NCBI RefSeq assembly: GCF_017814915.1 | Contig: NZ_JAGIPZ010000006.1 | Location: 243,538-307,537 of the forward strand | DNA length: 64,000 nt | From: Herbaspirillum sp. LeCh32-8 | Lineage (GTDB): Bacteria > Pseudomonadota > Gammaproteobacteria > Burkholderiales > Burkholderiaceae_D | Direction: 5' to 3' | Program-made: the position numbers and the translations under genes | Notes under the pieces: generated by a model | Database searches by the model: none | What the model was told of the DNA's origin: nothing | The model's input: only the letters and a program-made list of their open reading frames with translations | In this document: one piece after another, positions 11,942 through 22,859 of the stretch | Position numbering within the stretch: the stretch's first letter is position 1 | Layout of the letters: each line of letters begins with the position of its first letter

Positions 11942-12768
11942 TGGCACTCGTAAAAGTGAAGCCGACCTCGCCCGGTCGGCGCGGCATGGTCAAGGTCGTT
12001 AATCCCGACCTGTACAAGGGCCGTCCGCTGGCATCGCTGGTCGAAAAGAAGTCCAAGACCGCTGGCCGCAACAACAACGGTCACATCACCACCCGTCACA
12101 TCGGCGGTGGTCACAAGCAGCACTACCGCGTTGTCGATTTCCGTCGCAACAAGGATGGCATCCCTGCCAAGGTCGAGCGTATCGAATACGACCCGAACCG
12201 TACCGCGCACATCGCACTGCTGTGCTACGCGGACGGCGAGCGTAAGTACATCATCGCTCCCAAGGGCCTGACCGTTGGCGATCAACTGATCAGCGGCTCC
12301 GAAGCGCCGATCAAGTCGGGTAACACCCTGCCGATCCGCAACATTCCCGTGGGTACCACTATCCACTGCGTGGAAATGCTGCCGGGCAAGGGCGCCCAGA
12401 TCGCACGTACCGCCGGCGCCGCTGTGGTGCTGATGGCGCGTGAAGGCACCTACGCTCAGGTTCGTCTGCGCTCCGGTGAAGTGCGTCGCGTTCACATCGA
12501 ATGCCGCGCAACCATCGGTGAAGTCGGTAACGGCGAGCACAACCTGCGCAAGATCGGTAAGGCCGGTGCGACTCGTTGGCGCGGTATCCGCCCGACCGTT
12601 CGTGGCGTGGTCATGAACCCGGTCGACCACCCGCACGGTGGTGGTGAAGGTAAGACTGCGGCTGGCCGTCACCCGGTTTCGCCGTGGGGCCAGCAGACCA
12701 AGGGCAAGAAGACTCGTAGCAACAAGCGTACGACTTCGATGATTGTCTCGCGTCGCGGTAAGAAATAA
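11941..12768 (+). CDS. rplB: 50S ribosomal protein L2
   Basis: A 275-residue uL2, needed for subunit joining and peptidyl transferase centre structure. Diagnostic sequences are the N-terminal [36 protein letters not shown], and the C-terminal [20 protein letters not shown] with the functionally important histidine in the DHPHGGGEG loop. The basic [12 protein letters not shown] tail is normal. The start overlaps the rplW stop and rpsS follows after 10 bases. Confidence 0.98.
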   Translation: MALVKVKPTSPGRRGMVKVVNPDLYKGRPLASLVEKKSKTAGRNNNGHITTRHIGGGHKQHYRVVDFRRNKDGIPAKVERIEYDPNRTAHIALLCYADGERKYIIAPKGLTVGDQLISGSEAPIKSGNTLPIRNIPVGTTIHCVEMLPGKGAQIARTAGAAVVLMAREGTYAQVRLRSGEVRRVHIECRATIGEVGNGEHNLRKIGKAGATRWRGIRPTVRGVVMNPVDHPHGGGEGKTAAGRHPVSPWGQQTKGKKTRSNKRTTSMIVSRRGKK

Positions 12769-12778
12769 GGGATAAAAC

Positions 12779-13054
12779 ATGACACGTTCATTGAAAAAAG
12801 GTCCTTTCTGCGACGCCCACCTGGTGAAAAAGGTTGAGGCTGCTCAGGCAACCAAGGACAAGAAGCCGATCAAGACCTGGTCGCGTCGTTCGACCATCAT
12901 GCCGGACTTCATCGGCCTGACGATCGCCGTGCACAATGGCAAGGCACACGTGCCGGTCTATGTGTCGGAAAACATGGTTGGTCACAAGCTCGGCGAATTC
13001 GCGCTGACCCGTACTTTCAAGGGTCACGCTGCCGATAAGAAGGCTAAGAAATAA
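12779..13054 (+). CDS. rpsS: 30S ribosomal protein S19
   Basis: A 91-residue uS19 of the small subunit head. It shows [50 protein letters not shown] and [18 protein letters not shown]. It lies between rplB and rplV in the normal S10 order with a gap of ten bases on each side. Confidence 0.97.
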   Translation: MTRSLKKGPFCDAHLVKKVEAAQATKDKKPIKTWSRRSTIMPDFIGLTIAVHNGKAHVPVYVSENMVGHKLGEFALTRTFKGHAADKKAKK

Positions 13055-13063
13055 GGTCCTATG

Positions 13064-13393
13064 ATGGAAACTAAAGCTAACCTGCGCGGTGTGCACCTGT
13101 CGGCCCAGAAGGGTCGCCTGGTTGCAGACCTGATCCGCGGTAAAAAAGTTGATCAGGCACTGAATATCTTGGCCTTCAGCCCCAAAAAGGGCGCGGCGAT
13201 CATCAAGAAGGTTCTGGAGTCCGCAATCGCGAACGCCGAACACAACGATGGCGCTGACATTGACGAGCTGAAAGTCAAGACCATTTATGTGGAAAAGGGT
13301 GCGGTCCTGAAGCGCTTCACAGCGCGTGCAAAGGGCCGTGGTGATCGTATTTCCAAGCAGTCGTGTCACATCTACGTGACCGTCGGAAACTAA
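13064..13393 (+). CDS. rplV: 50S ribosomal protein L22
   Basis: A 109-residue uL22, which contacts all domains of 23S rRNA and lines the exit tunnel with a long beta hairpin. [25 protein letters not shown] and the C-terminal [18 protein letters not shown] block are typical. Two tandem ATGs exist (13061 and 13064). The second has better spacing (7 bases) from AAGG at 13053-13056 and is chosen. The difference is one residue. Confidence 0.95.
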   Translation: METKANLRGVHLSAQKGRLVADLIRGKKVDQALNILAFSPKKGAAIIKKVLESAIANAEHNDGADIDELKVKTIYVEKGAVLKRFTARAKGRGDRISKQSCHIYVTVGN

Positions 13394-13402
13394 GGAGTCA
13401 CG

Positions 13403-14218
<816 letters not shown>

Positions 14219-14220
14219 TC

Positions 14221-14640
14221 ATGCTGCAACCAGCACGTAGAAAATATCGTAAAGAGCAAAAAGGTCGTAACACCGGTATTTCGCACACCCGCGGTACCGC
14301 TGTGTCGTTCGGCGACTTTGGTCTGAAGGCGGTCGGCCGTGGCCGTATCACCGCACGTCAGATCGAAGCTGCACGTCGTGCGATGACCCGTCACATCAAG
14401 CGCGGTGGTCGTATCTGGATCCGCGTTTTCCCGGACAAGCCAATTTCCCAGAAGCCTGCTGAAGTGCGTATGGGTAATGGTAAGGGTAGCCCGGAGTACT
14501 ACGTGGCTGAAATTCAGCCGGGTAAGGTACTGTACGAGATGGACGGTGTGGACGAGACCCTGGCGCGCGAGGCGTTCCGTTTGGCAGCCGCCAAATTGCC
14601 GCTGGCGACCACTTTCGTTGTCCGCCAAGTCGGTCAATAA
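14221..14640 (+). CDS. rplP: 50S ribosomal protein L16
   Basis: A 139-residue uL16, near the A site and the 5S rRNA. It shows [63 protein letters not shown] and [24 protein letters not shown]. It starts two bases after the rpsC stop, consistent with coupled translation. Confidence 0.97.
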   Translation: MLQPARRKYRKEQKGRNTGISHTRGTAVSFGDFGLKAVGRGRITARQIEAARRAMTRHIKRGGRIWIRVFPDKPISQKPAEVRMGNGKGSPEYYVAEIQPGKVLYEMDGVDETLAREAFRLAAAKLPLATTFVVRQVGQ

Positions 14641-14653
14641 TTAGGAGCGGAAC

Positions 14654-14848
14654 ATGAAAGCATCTGAACTCCGCGGTAAGGACCAAGCTGCGCTGCAAAA
14701 AGAACTGGGTGAGTTGTTGAAGGCCCAGTTCAGCCTGCGTATGCAAATTGCAACTCAGCAATTGAACAATACCGCACAGCTGAAGAAGGTACGTCGCGAC
14801 ATCGCACGTGTGAAAACTGTGATCAACTCGAAGGATGGCCAACAATGA
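14654..14848 (+). CDS. rpmC: 50S ribosomal protein L29
   Basis: A 64-residue uL29 located beside L23 at the tunnel exit. The family pattern [27 protein letters not shown] followed by [15 protein letters not shown] is clear. GGAGCGGAAC gives the ribosome-binding site. Its stop overlaps the rpsQ start by four bases. Confidence 0.96.
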   Translation: MKASELRGKDQAALQKELGELLKAQFSLRMQIATQQLNNTAQLKKVRRDIARVKTVINSKDGQQ

Positions 14849-15117
14849 ACGATCAAGTGAAACAAGCGCTCCAGCGCACGCTGATTGGCAAGGTTGTGTC
14901 GGACAAGATGGATAAGACCGTCACTGTCGAAATCGAGCGTCAAATGAAGCACCCGCTGTACGGCAAGATCATCAAGCGCACCAAGAAGTACCACGCGCAC
15001 GATGAGCAAAATACGGCGAAGGCCGGCGACGTGGTGGAAATCCAGGAAAGCCGTCCGATCTCCAAGACCAAGTCTTGGACTGTGACTCGTGTGGTACAAG
15101 AAGCACAGATCGTCTAA
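14845..15117 (+). CDS. rpsQ: 30S ribosomal protein S17
   Basis: A 90-residue uS17, a primary 16S rRNA binder. It shows [43 protein letters not shown] and the C-terminal [16 protein letters not shown]. As in E. coli it is the last S10-operon gene before a gap that carries the next promoter. Confidence 0.97.
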   Translation: MNDQVKQALQRTLIGKVVSDKMDKTVTVEIERQMKHPLYGKIIKRTKKYHAHDEQNTAKAGDVVEIQESRPISKTKSWTVTRVVQEAQIV

Positions 15118-15132
15118 GTAATACTGTAGTAC

Positions 15133-15161
15133 TTGCGCGCTCGATATTATGCTGCCATAAT
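15133..15161 (+). promoter_or_regulatory. Probable spc operon promoter
   Basis: TTGCGC (15133-15138), a 17-base spacer and CATAAT (15156-15161). The spacer is the 5' arm and loop of the inverted repeat. The E. coli spc promoter occupies the same rpsQ-rplN gap. The leader to rplN would be about 145 bases. Confidence 0.55.
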
Positions 15162-15168
15162 ATCGAGC
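15139..15168 (+). terminator. Inverted repeat at the S10/spc boundary
   Basis: A perfect 13-bp stem, GCTCGATATTATG with CATAATATCGAGC, with a CTGC loop. It is followed by the T-rich TCTTTCCTTCTT, so it may be a leaky terminator. It also contains the -10 box of the overlapping promoter in its 3' arm. Confidence 0.55.
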
Positions 15169-15311
15169 TCTTTCCTTCTTGCGTTCTGTGAGTAAGGAAA
15201 GGCAAAAAAAGTAGCTATTCGTCCCCTAACTAGCGAGCTCGCTTGCTAACAGGACCAAGACTGACCGCCAGCGCATCGTGCGAAGCGGATTAAGTTGGGA
15301 AAGAAAATATC

Positions 15312-15680
15312 ATGATTCAAACTGAAAGCCGGCTCGAAGTAGCCGACAACACTGGTGCGCGCGAAGTCCTGTGCATCAAGGTCTTGGGTGGTTCCAAGCG
15401 CCGCTATGCCGGCATTGGCGATGTGATCAAGGTTACTGTCAAAAGCGCTGCCCCGCGTGGTCGCGTCAAGAAGGGTGAAATTTATAACGCTGTCGTCGTT
15501 CGTACCGCCAAGGGCGTGCGTCGTCAGGATGGTTCGCTGGTCAAGTTCGATGGTAATGCAGCCGTCCTGCTGAACGCTAAGCTGGAGCCGATCGGCACCC
15601 GTATCTTTGGGCCGGTGACTCGTGAGCTGCGTACGGAACGCTTCATGAAGATCGTCTCCCTGGCGCCTGAAGTTCTGTAA
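15312..15680 (+). CDS. rplN: 50S ribosomal protein L14
   Basis: A 122-residue uL14 on the subunit interface. It shows [54 protein letters not shown] and [13 protein letters not shown]. It is the first gene of the spc block. The preceding gap of 194 bases holds a hairpin and a promoter. Confidence 0.97.
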   Translation: MIQTESRLEVADNTGAREVLCIKVLGGSKRRYAGIGDVIKVTVKSAAPRGRVKKGEIYNAVVVRTAKGVRRQDGSLVKFDGNAAVLLNAKLEPIGTRIFGPVTRELRTERFMKIVSLAPEVL

Positions 15681-15689
15681 GGAGTGGTC

Positions 15690-16004
15690 ATGGCAAAGAT
15701 TCGTAAAAACGATGAAGTCATCGTGTTGACCGGTAAAGACAAGGGCAAGCGCGGTGTCGTGACTGCTCGCGTCGGCACCGATTATGTTGTTGTGGAAGGC
15801 GTGAACGTCGCTAAGAAAGCGACCCGTCCGAACCCGATGACTGGTGCAACTGGCGGCATCGTCGATAAGCTGATGCCAATTCATGTGTCGAACGTTGCGT
15901 TGTTCAACGCAGCTACCGGCAAGGCAGATCGCGTGGCTTACAAGGAAGTGGACGGCAAGAAGGTCCGCGCTTACAAGTCCAGCGGCGAAGTCGTTAAGGT
16001 TTAA
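15690..16004 (+). CDS. rplX: 50S ribosomal protein L24
   Basis: A 104-residue uL24, an assembly initiator at the tunnel exit. The KOW-type N terminus [22 protein letters not shown] and the [25 protein letters not shown] block identify it. The ATG at 15690 is chosen over a GTG two codons earlier because it follows AAGGAG with six bases of spacing and begins with the family MAKI. Confidence 0.96.
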   Translation: MAKIRKNDEVIVLTGKDKGKRGVVTARVGTDYVVVEGVNVAKKATRPNPMTGATGGIVDKLMPIHVSNVALFNAATGKADRVAYKEVDGKKVRAYKSSGEVVKV

Positions 16005-16009
16005 ACATC

Positions 16010-16549
16010 ATGGCACGTCTTCAACAGTTTTATAAAGATAAAGTCGTCGCCGATTTGACTGCGAAGTATTCGTACAAGTCGGTGATGGAAGTTCCGCGCA
16101 TCCTGAAGATCACCCTGAACATGGGTCTGTCGGAAGCAGTTGCGGACAAGAAGATCATCGAGCACGCCGTTGGCGATCTGACCAAGATCGCTGGTCAAAA
16201 GCCGGTGGTGACCAAGGCCCGTAAGGCTATCGCAGGTTTCAAGATCCGCGAAGGCTATCCGATCGGCTGCATGGTGACCCTGCGCGGCGCCCGTATGTAC
16301 GAATTCCTGGATCGCTTCATCACCGTGGCCCTGCCGCGCGTGCGTGACTTCCGTGGCGTGTCGGGTCGTTCGTTCGATGGTCGTGGCAACTACAACATCG
16401 GTGTGAAAGAGCAGATCATCTTCCCCGAAATCGAGTACGACAAGATCGATGCACTGCGTGGCATGAACATCAGCATCACCACGACTGCGAAGACCGACGA
16501 CGAAGCGAAGGCGCTTCTCGCCGCATTTAAATTCCCGTTCAGAAACTGA
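16010..16549 (+). CDS. rplE: 50S ribosomal protein L5
   Basis: A 179-residue uL5, which binds 5S rRNA. It shows [52 protein letters not shown] and [29 protein letters not shown]. In E. coli S8 represses spc translation by binding near the L24-L5 junction. The gap here is only five bases, so any S8 site would have to overlap the coding ends. Confidence 0.97.
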   Translation: MARLQQFYKDKVVADLTAKYSYKSVMEVPRILKITLNMGLSEAVADKKIIEHAVGDLTKIAGQKPVVTKARKAIAGFKIREGYPIGCMVTLRGARMYEFLDRFITVALPRVRDFRGVSGRSFDGRGNYNIGVKEQIIFPEIEYDKIDALRGMNISITTTAKTDDEAKALLAAFKFPFRN

Positions 16550-16556
16550 GGATGCC

Positions 16557-16862
16557 ATGGCAAAACTGGCACTGATTAACCGTGAACAGAAGCGCGCCGC
16601 GATGGTGAAGAAGTACGCCGGCAAGCGCGCCGAGTTGAAGGCTATTATCGACGACCAATCGAAGTCGGAAGAAGAGCGTTACGAAGCACGCCTGAAGCTG
16701 CAGGCTCTGCCGCGTAACTCCGCTCCGACCCGTCAGCGCAACCGTTGCGCTCTGACTGGCCGTCCCCGTGGTACTTTCCGCAAGTTCGGATTGGGCCGTA
16801 TCAAGGTCCGTGAAATCGCCATGCGCGGCGAGATTCCGGGTTTGACCAAAGCTAGCTGGTAA
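16557..16862 (+). CDS. rpsN: 30S ribosomal protein S14
   Basis: A 101-residue uS14. [28 protein letters not shown] is the family core. There is no CxxC zinc ribbon, so this is the long zinc-independent form. AAACTGAGGATGCC precedes the ATG. Confidence 0.97.
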   Translation: MAKLALINREQKRAAMVKKYAGKRAELKAIIDDQSKSEEERYEARLKLQALPRNSAPTRQRNRCALTGRPRGTFRKFGLGRIKVREIAMRGEIPGLTKASW

Positions 16863-16876
16863 TAGGAGAAGAAGCA

Positions 16877-17272
16877 ATGAGTATGAGCGATCCTATCGCC
16901 GATATGCTGACCCGTATCCGCAATGCGCAAGGCGTGAACAAGACTTCCGTCGCCATGCCGTCTTCCAAAGTGAAGGTTGCCATTGCCAACGTCCTGAAGG
17001 ACGAGGGTTACATTGAAGATTTCGCCGTTGTCGACGCTGAAGGCAAGGCTGAACTGAAAATCGGTTTGAAGTATTACGCCGGCCGTCCGGTTATCGAGCG
17101 CCTGGAGCGCGTGTCCCGTCCGGGTCTGCGCATCTACAAGGGCAAGAACGATATCCCTAACGTGATGAACGGTCTGGGCGTGGCCATCGTGTCCACCCCC
17201 CGCGGCGTCATGACTGACCGCAAAGCACGCGCAACCGGTGTCGGTGGCGAAGTGATTTGCTACGTGGCCTAA
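16877..17272 (+). CDS. rpsH: 30S ribosomal protein S8
   Basis: A 131-residue uS8, a central-domain primary binder. It shows [50 protein letters not shown] and the C-terminal [22 protein letters not shown]. In E. coli it autogenously represses the spc operon. TAGGAGAAGAAGCA precedes the start. Confidence 0.97.
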   Translation: MSMSDPIADMLTRIRNAQGVNKTSVAMPSSKVKVAIANVLKDEGYIEDFAVVDAEGKAELKIGLKYYAGRPVIERLERVSRPGLRIYKGKNDIPNVMNGLGVAIVSTPRGVMTDRKARATGVGGEVICYVA

Positions 17273-17282
17273 GGAGTGCAAG

Positions 17283-17816
17283 ATGTCTCGTGTAGGTAAA
17301 ATGCCTGTTGCACTGCCGAATGGCGCGGAAGCGACCATCACTGCAGAGCAAATCACCGTCAAGGGCCCGCTGGGCTCGCTGACGCAGCCGCTGACCAAGC
17401 TGGTCAAGGTGGCTAACAACAATGGCTCGCTGAGCTTCGAAGTGGCTGACGACAGCCGCGAAGCCAATGCGATGTCGGGCACCCTGCGTGCTCTGGTCAA
17501 CAACATGGTCAACGGCGTCACCAAGGGCTTCGAAAAGAAGCTGAACCTGGTCGGCGTGGGTTTCCGTGCGCAAGCACAAGGCGACAAGCTGAACCTGTCG
17601 CTGGGCTTCTCGCACCCCATCGTTCACCAGATGCCTGCCGGCATCAAGGTTGAGACCCCGACTCAGACCGAAATCCTGATCAAGGGTATCGATCGCCAGG
17701 TGGTTGGCCAGGTCGCCGCAGAAATTCGCGCGTACCGTGAACCTGAACCCTATAAGGGCAAGGGTGTGCGCTACGCTGACGAAGTGGTGACGCTCAAAGA
17801 AACCAAGAAGAAGTAA
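17283..17816 (+). CDS. rplF: 50S ribosomal protein L6
   Basis: A 177-residue uL6, which sits near the factor-binding site. It has [14 protein letters not shown] at the start and the C-terminal signature [24 protein letters not shown]. The duplicated L6 fold is visible in its two similar halves. AAGGAGTGCAAG precedes the ATG. Confidence 0.97.
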   Translation: MSRVGKMPVALPNGAEATITAEQITVKGPLGSLTQPLTKLVKVANNNGSLSFEVADDSREANAMSGTLRALVNNMVNGVTKGFEKKLNLVGVGFRAQAQGDKLNLSLGFSHPIVHQMPAGIKVETPTQTEILIKGIDRQVVGQVAAEIRAYREPEPYKGKGVRYADEVVTLKETKKK

Positions 17817-17828
17817 TAGGGGTTGACG

Positions 17829-18191
17829 ATGGATAAGAAACAATCTCGCCTGCGCCGCGCGACTCAGACCCGCGCCAAGATCGCAGAACTGAAGGTCAAT
17901 CGTCTGGCCGTGCACCGTACCAACACGCACATCTACGCCAGCGTCATCGGCCCCGATGCAAACGTGCTGGCTTCGGCTTCCACCTTGGAAGCTGAAGTGC
18001 GCGCCGAGCTGGCTGCTCAGTCGGGCAACGGCGGCAATGCCGCTGCTGCTGCCCTGATCGGCAAGCGCGTTGCGGAAAAGGCACTGAAGGCTGGTGTGAC
18101 CGAAGTCGCATTCGACCGCTCTGGTTTCCGTTATCACGGCCGCGTCAAGGCGCTGGCTGAGGCTGCGCGTGAAGCCGGCCTGAAGTTCTAA
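17829..18191 (+). CDS. rplR: 50S ribosomal protein L18
   Basis: A 120-residue uL18, which binds 5S rRNA with L5. It shows [34 protein letters not shown] and the C-terminal [28 protein letters not shown]. The ATG at 17829 begins the family sequence. A TTG two codons upstream has no support. Confidence 0.97.
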   Translation: MDKKQSRLRRATQTRAKIAELKVNRLAVHRTNTHIYASVIGPDANVLASASTLEAEVRAELAAQSGNGGNAAAAALIGKRVAEKALKAGVTEVAFDRSGFRYHGRVKALAEAAREAGLKF

Positions 18192-18203
18192 GGAATATCG
18201 ATC

Positions 18204-18722
18204 ATGGCAAAAATGCAATCGAAAACGCAAAGCGACAAGCCTGATGACGGCATGCGCGAAAAAATGATTGCGGTCAACCGCGTCACCAAGGTGGTGAAGG
18301 GCGGCCGTATCATGGGTTTCGCAGCGCTGGCAGTGGTCGGTGACGGCGATGGCCGCATCGGCATGGGCAAGGGCAAGTCGAAGGAAGTGCCTGTCGCCGT
18401 GCAAAAGGCAATGGAAGAAGCACGTCGCAAGCTGATCAAGGTCACCCTGAAGAACGGTACCGTGCAGCACACCGTCATCGGCAAGCACGGCGCTTCGTCG
18501 GTCATGATCTCGCCCGCCAAGGATGGTACCGGCGTGATCGCCGGCGGTCCGATGCGCGCGATCTTCGAAGTGATGGGCGTGACCAACGTGGTGGCCAAGT
18601 CGACCGGTTCGACCAACCCCTACAACATGGTCCGTGCCACTTTGGACGGCCTGTCGAAGATGAACACTCCGGCTGAAATTGCTGCCAAGCGCGGCAAGTC
18701 GGTCGAAGAAATCCTGGGCTAA
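18204..18722 (+). CDS. rpsE: 30S ribosomal protein S5
   Basis: A 172-residue uS5, involved in accuracy and the mRNA entry tunnel. It shows [40 protein letters not shown] and [38 protein letters not shown]. The loop linked to spectinomycin resistance ([13 protein letters not shown]) looks wild type. AAGGAATATCGATC precedes the start. Confidence 0.97.
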   Translation: MAKMQSKTQSDKPDDGMREKMIAVNRVTKVVKGGRIMGFAALAVVGDGDGRIGMGKGKSKEVPVAVQKAMEEARRKLIKVTLKNGTVQHTVIGKHGASSVMISPAKDGTGVIAGGPMRAIFEVMGVTNVVAKSTGSTNPYNMVRATLDGLSKMNTPAEIAAKRGKSVEEILG

Positions 18723-18732
18723 GGTGATTCAG

Positions 18733-18912
18733 ATGGCTAACACAATCAAAGTTCAGCTGGTCAAGGGTCTGATCGGTACTCGTCAGGATCACCGCGCAAC
18801 CGTGCGTGGTCTGGGTCTGCGTCGCGTCAACTCGGTGTCGGTGTTGGAAGACACCCCGTCGGTGCGCGGCATGATCAACAAAGTGTCCTATCTTGTGAAA
18901 GTTGTGTCGTAA
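18733..18912 (+). CDS. rpmD: 50S ribosomal protein L30
   Basis: A 59-residue uL30: [20 protein letters not shown], then [35 protein letters not shown]. The start ATG follows TAAGGTGATTCAG, directly after the rpsE stop. Upstream in-frame codons are rpsE sequence read in another frame. Confidence 0.96.
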   Translation: MANTIKVQLVKGLIGTRQDHRATVRGLGLRRVNSVSVLEDTPSVRGMINKVSYLVKVVS

Positions 18913-18938
18913 GCATCTGCTTGCGAACGGAGCGAATC

Positions 18939-19373
18939 ATGCAATTAAACACAATCCAACCCGCAGAAGGCGCGAAGCACGCTAAGCGTCGCGTCGGTCG
19001 TGGTATCGGCTCCGGCCTGGGCAAAACTGCCGGCCGCGGTCACAAGGGTCAAAAGTCCCGTTCGGGCGGCTTCCACAAGGTCGGCTTCGAAGGCGGTCAG
19101 ATGCCCCTGCAACGTCGTCTGCCCAAGCGCGGTTTCAAGTCGCTGGCAACCCCGTTCAAGGCTGAAGTGCGCCTGTCCGACCTGGAAAAGCTGCCCGTCG
19201 CCGATATCGACGTGCTGGCACTGAAGCAAGCCGGCCTGGTGTCGGAACTGGCTCGTGTCGTGCGCATCATCAAGGCCGGCGAGCTGACCAAGAAGGTGAC
19301 CGTCAAGGGTCTGATCGCAACTGCCGGTGCCAAGGCTGCTATCGAAGCTGCCGGCGGTTCCGTCGCTGAGTGA
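18939..19373 (+). CDS. rplO: 50S ribosomal protein L15
   Basis: A 144-residue uL15. It has [44 protein letters not shown] and [20 protein letters not shown], both typical. The ATG at 18939 with ACGGAGCG before it is chosen. An upstream in-frame ATG adds six residues not found in the family. Confidence 0.97.
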   Translation: MQLNTIQPAEGAKHAKRRVGRGIGSGLGKTAGRGHKGQKSRSGGFHKVGFEGGQMPLQRRLPKRGFKSLATPFKAEVRLSDLEKLPVADIDVLALKQAGLVSELARVVRIIKAGELTKKVTVKGLIATAGAKAAIEAAGGSVAE

Positions 19374-19392
19374 TCCGGTCCCGGAGCATTAA

Positions 19393-20724
19393 TTGGCAAC
19401 TACTCCTCAATTAGCGAAAGGCGCCGCAAAAGGCTTCCCATGGGGTCGTTTGTGGTTCCTGCTGGGGGCGTTGATCGTTTATCGCATCGGTGCACATATC
19501 CCGGTTCCGGGTATTGATCCGACGCAGTTGGCGCAGCTGTTCAAGCAGAATCAGGGCGGCATCCTGGGCATGTTCAACATGTTCTCCGGTGGTGCTCTGT
19601 CGCGCTTTACGATCTTCGCACTGGGGATCATGCCGTATATCTCGGCATCGATCATCATGCAGCTGCTGTCGGTGGTTTCGCCGCAGCTGGAGGCGTTGAA
19701 GAAAGAGGGTGAAGCAGGTCGTCGCAAGATTACCCAGTACACCCGCTACGGCACCCTGGTGCTGGCGACCTTCCAGGCGCTTGGCATCGCGGTGGCGCTG
19801 GAGTCGCAAGCAGGTTTGGTTCTGGATCCGGGTCTGGCCTTCCGTCTGACGACGGTGGTGACGCTGATCACCGGCACGATGTTCCTGATGTGGCTGGGTG
19901 AGCAGATTACCGAACGTGGTTTGGGCAACGGCATCTCGATCATCATCTTCGCCGGTATTGCTGCAGGTCTGCCGAACGCACTGGGCGGTTTGTTTGAATT
20001 GGTTCGCACCGGTTCGATGAGCGCGCTGTCGGCGATCCTGATTTGCGTGATCGTGGCGCTGGTGACCTTCCTGGTGGTGTTCATTGAACGCGGCCAGCGC
20101 AAGATCCTGGTGAACTACGCCAAGCGTCAGGTCGGTAACAAGATCTACGGTGGCCAAAGCAGCCACTTGCCGCTGAAGCTGAACATGGCAGGCGTGATTC
20201 CGCCGATCTTCGCATCGTCGATCATCCTGTTCCCGGCAACGATCACCAGCTGGTTTACGTCGGGTGACACGTCGAATCCCTTCATTCGTTTCCTGAAGGA
20301 TCTGGCGGCTTCGATGGCGCCGGGCGAACCGATCCATGCTCTGCTGTACGCGGTTGCAATTGTGTTCTTCTGTTTCTTCTATACCGCGCTGGTGTTCAAC
20401 AGCAAGGAAACGGCAGACAACCTGAAGAAGAGTGGTGCATTTGTTCCGGGTATCCGTCCGGGTGACCAGACGGCGCGTTATATCGACAAGATCCTGATGC
20501 GTCTGACTCTGGCCGGCGCCGTGTACATCACGCTGGTGTGCTTGCTGCCCGAGTTCTTGATCGCACGTTGGAAAGTGCCGTTCTATTTTGGTGGCACCTC
20601 CCTGCTGATCATTGTGGTCGTGACGATGGATTTCATGGCCCAGGTACAAAATTATGTAATGTCGCAGCAGTACGAATCGTTGCTCCGCAAGGCTAATTTC
20701 AAGGGTGGCATGACACCGCGATAA
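19393..20724 (+). CDS. secY: Protein translocase subunit SecY
   Basis: A 443-residue SecY, the channel of the SecYEG translocon in the inner membrane. It has ten predicted membrane segments, beginning with [23 protein letters not shown]. Signature blocks are [27 protein letters not shown], the QKSLNYARR-like [40 protein letters not shown], and the C-terminal [19 protein letters not shown]. The only suitable start is TTG at 19393, giving [14 protein letters not shown]; no in-frame ATG exists near the family start. It lies in its normal place between rplO and infA. Confidence 0.97.
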   Translation: MATTPQLAKGAAKGFPWGRLWFLLGALIVYRIGAHIPVPGIDPTQLAQLFKQNQGGILGMFNMFSGGALSRFTIFALGIMPYISASIIMQLLSVVSPQLEALKKEGEAGRRKITQYTRYGTLVLATFQALGIAVALESQAGLVLDPGLAFRLTTVVTLITGTMFLMWLGEQITERGLGNGISIIIFAGIAAGLPNALGGLFELVRTGSMSALSAILICVIVALVTFLVVFIERGQRKILVNYAKRQVGNKIYGGQSSHLPLKLNMAGVIPPIFASSIILFPATITSWFTSGDTSNPFIRFLKDLAASMAPGEPIHALLYAVAIVFFCFFYTALVFNSKETADNLKKSGAFVPGIRPGDQTARYIDKILMRLTLAGAVYITLVCLLPEFLIARWKVPFYFGGTSLLIIVVVTMDFMAQVQNYVMSQQYESLLRKANFKGGMTPR

Positions 20725-20755
20725 GCGGATCGGCACCCAAGGATAAGAATACGGC

Positions 20756-20974
20756 ATGGCAAAAGACGACGTTATTCAGATGCAGGGTGAGATTCTTGAA
20801 AATCTCCCCAATGCGACATTCAGGGTTAAGTTGGAAAACGGTCACGTTGTACTCGGCCATATTTCCGGGAAGATGCGCATGAACTACATCCGCATCCTGC
20901 CAGGCGATAAGGTAACGGTGGAACTGACGCCTTACGATTTGAGCCGGGCACGTATCGTGTTCCGAACCAAGTAA
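20756..20974 (+). CDS. infA: Translation initiation factor IF-1
   Basis: A 72-residue OB-fold protein that blocks the A site during initiation. It shows [40 protein letters not shown] and [29 protein letters not shown] secY-infA-rpmJ order is common in Burkholderiales. Some of these genomes have a second infA elsewhere. Confidence 0.97.
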   Translation: MAKDDVIQMQGEILENLPNATFRVKLENGHVVLGHISGKMRMNYIRILPGDKVTVELTPYDLSRARIVFRTK

Positions 20975-21004
20975 CAGTGAAACATTGAAAGAAAGAGGGC
21001 CACA

Positions 21005-21118
21005 ATGAAAGTGCTCGCATCAGTCAAGCGGATCTGCCGCAACTGCAAAATCATCAAGCGCCATGGCGTCGTTCGCGTGATCTGCACCGAACCCCGCCAC
21101 AAGCAGCGCCAGGGTTAA
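21005..21118 (+). CDS. rpmJ: 50S ribosomal protein L36
   Basis: A 37-residue bL36, [20 protein letters not shown] and then [17 protein letters not shown]. Zinc ligands Cys11, Cys14, Cys27 and His32 are all present, so this is the zinc-ribbon type. GAAAGAGGGCCACA precedes the ATG. It lies between infA and rpsM as expected. Confidence 0.95.
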   Translation: MKVLASVKRICRNCKIIKRHGVVRVICTEPRHKQRQG

Positions 21119-21145
21119 TTAACGTTATTGATCGAGGAATAACGA

Positions 21146-21511
21146 ATGGCACGTATTGCAGGGGTCAACATCCCCAACCATCAGCACACCGTGATCGGCC
21201 TGACCGCCATCTATGGTATTGGCCGTCCGCGCGCGGAAGACATCTGCGCAGCAACCGGCGTTCCGACCAACAAGAAGGTCAAGGACCTGGACGATAACGA
21301 GCTGGAAAAGCTGCGTGACGAAATCGCCAAGTTCGTGGTCGAAGGCGACCTGCGCCGTGAGCTGTCCATGAACATCAAGCGTTTGATGGACCTGGGTTGC
21401 TACCGTGGCCTGCGTCACCGTCGTGGTCTGCCGGTCCGTGGTCAACGCACCCGCACCAACGCCCGTACTCGCAAGGGTCCGCGCAAGGCCGCTCAATCGC
21501 TGAAGAAATAA
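21146..21511 (+). CDS. rpsM: 30S ribosomal protein S13
   Basis: A 121-residue uS13 of the head, forming bridges to the large subunit. It shows [59 protein letters not shown] and a basic tail. It is the first small-subunit gene of the alpha block. GAGGAATAACG precedes the start. Confidence 0.97.
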   Translation: MARIAGVNIPNHQHTVIGLTAIYGIGRPRAEDICAATGVPTNKKVKDLDDNELEKLRDEIAKFVVEGDLRRELSMNIKRLMDLGCYRGLRHRRGLPVRGQRTRTNARTRKGPRKAAQSLKK

Positions 21512-21553
21512 TCCCGGCAGCGCTAGTCACTGGTCGGATTCAAGGAAGAAATT

Positions 21554-21958
21554 ATGGCAAAGTCCCCCAACAACGCAGCAGCATCGCGTGTTCGTAAGAA
21601 AGTTAAGAAGAACGTTGCTGAAGGCATCGCGCACGTTCACGCTTCGTTCAACAACACCATCATCACGATCACCGACCGTCAGGGCAACGCTCTGTCGTGG
21701 GCGACTTCGGGTGGTGCTGGCTTCAAGGGTTCGCGCAAGTCGACTCCGTTCGCAGCCCAGGTCGCAGCTGAGACTGCCGGCAAGGTCGCGATCGAATGCG
21801 GCATCAAGAACCTGGAAGTGCGTATCAAGGGCCCAGGCCCGGGCCGTGAATCCGCAGTGCGCGCTCTGAACAACCTGGGCATCAAGATCACCCAGATCCA
21901 GGACGTGACTCCGGTCCCGCACAACGGCTGCCGTCCGCCGAAGCGCCGTCGCATCTAA
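21554..21958 (+). CDS. rpsK: 30S ribosomal protein S11
   Basis: A 134-residue uS11 of the platform. It shows [54 protein letters not shown] and the C-terminal [13 protein letters not shown]. It is followed by a structured gap before rpsD. Confidence 0.97.
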   Translation: MAKSPNNAAASRVRKKVKKNVAEGIAHVHASFNNTIITITDRQGNALSWATSGGAGFKGSRKSTPFAAQVAAETAGKVAIECGIKNLEVRIKGPGPGRESAVRALNNLGIKITQIQDVTPVPHNGCRPPKRRRI

Positions 21959-21965
21959 TTTGTAG

Positions 21966-22050
21966 TATAATCTTGCGCTTCGCGTGATTTGCCCTGAAAA
22001 GGGTCGCGCAAGGCGCCGGAAACTACCCGCCAATGACCTTGGCGGGTTTT
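21966..22050 (+). promoter_or_regulatory. Structured leader between rpsK and rpsD
   Basis: A perfect TATAAT lies at 21966-21971, but I see no good -35 box. Next comes a hairpin with outer arms CTTGCGC (21972-21978) and GCGCAAG (22006-22012) and an inner CCCT-GAAA-AGGG stem. A second, terminator-like hairpin follows: a 9-bp perfect stem (22025-22033 with 22039-22047) ending in TTTT. Because S4 represses the alpha operon in E. coli, this could be an S4-responsive attenuator. That is an inference. Confidence 0.4.
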
Positions 22051-22132
22051 GTTCTTAAGACCACTGTCTGGCTGCATGCAAGCCAGACTAGCGTCCGGCA
22101 GTACGGGACGTCATTTAATCAAAGGAAATACT

Positions 22133-22756
22133 GTGGCACGTTATATCGGACCGAAAGCAAAACTCTCCCGCCGCGAAGGCACCGACCTGTTCCTGAAGAG
22201 CGCACGCCGCTCGCTGGATTCCAAGTGCAAGCTGGATTCCAAGCCGGGTCAACACGGCCGCACTTCGGGCGCCCGCACCTCCGACTACGGCAACCAGCTG
22301 CGTGAAAAGCAGAAGGTCAAGCGCATGTACGGCGTCCTCGAGCGTCAGTTCCGCCGCTACTTCGCCGAAGCCGACCGCCGCAAGGGCAACACCGGCGAAA
22401 ACCTGCTGAAGCTGCTGGAATCGCGCCTGGACAACGTCGTCTACCGCATGGGCTTCGGCTCGACCCGCGCTGAAGCGCGTCAGCTGGTGTCCCACAAGGC
22501 CCTGACCGTGAACGGTCAAGTCGTGAACATCGCTTCCTACCTGGTCAAGGCCGGTGACGTCGTCGCCGTGCGCGAAAAGGCCAAGAAGCAAGTGCGTATC
22601 GCCGAAGCCCTGTCGCTGGCCGAGTCGACCGGTTTCCCGGCATGGGTTGCCGTTGACGCGAAGAAGCTGGAAGGCACCTTCAAGTCCTTCCCGGACCGCA
22701 CCGAGATCGCCAACGACGTCAACGAATCGCTGATCGTCGAACTGTATTCGCGTTAA
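22133..22756 (+). CDS. rpsD: 30S ribosomal protein S4
   Basis: A 207-residue uS4, a primary 16S rRNA binder and, in E. coli, the repressor of the alpha operon. It shows [59 protein letters not shown] and the S4 domain [31 protein letters not shown]. The start is a GTG at 22133 preceded by AAAGGAAATACT; upstream in-frame codons do not match the family. Confidence 0.96.
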   Translation: MARYIGPKAKLSRREGTDLFLKSARRSLDSKCKLDSKPGQHGRTSGARTSDYGNQLREKQKVKRMYGVLERQFRRYFAEADRRKGNTGENLLKLLESRLDNVVYRMGFGSTRAEARQLVSHKALTVNGQVVNIASYLVKAGDVVAVREKAKKQVRIAEALSLAESTGFPAWVAVDAKKLEGTFKSFPDRTEIANDVNESLIVELYSR

Positions 22757-22777
22757 TCCGCAGTACTGCATCACCCG

Positions 22778-22802
22778 TGCCCACCACCCGGTGGGCATTT
22801 TT
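22778..22802 (+). terminator. Terminator-like hairpin between rpsD and rpoA
   Basis: An 8-bp stem TGCCCACC/GGTGGGCA with an ACCC loop runs into five T residues (22798-22802). It is probably leaky, because rpoA must still be expressed and I see no convincing promoter after it. Confidence 0.6.
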
Positions 22803-22859
22803 CCGAAAGCCATCAGCCTTATCGGTGTAACGAGCCGAGGGTATTGAAAAGGACATTTC

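Noticed and set aside
15118..15311. An S8 autoregulatory site in the rpsQ-rplN gap
   Set aside because: In E. coli the S8 site is near rplX-rplE, and no sequence resembling the 16S helix 21 target was recognised here.
21943..21971. A full sigma70 promoter before rpsD
   Set aside because: The TATAAT is perfect, but no -35 box at 16-18 bases and no TGn extension are visible, so only the leader is reported.
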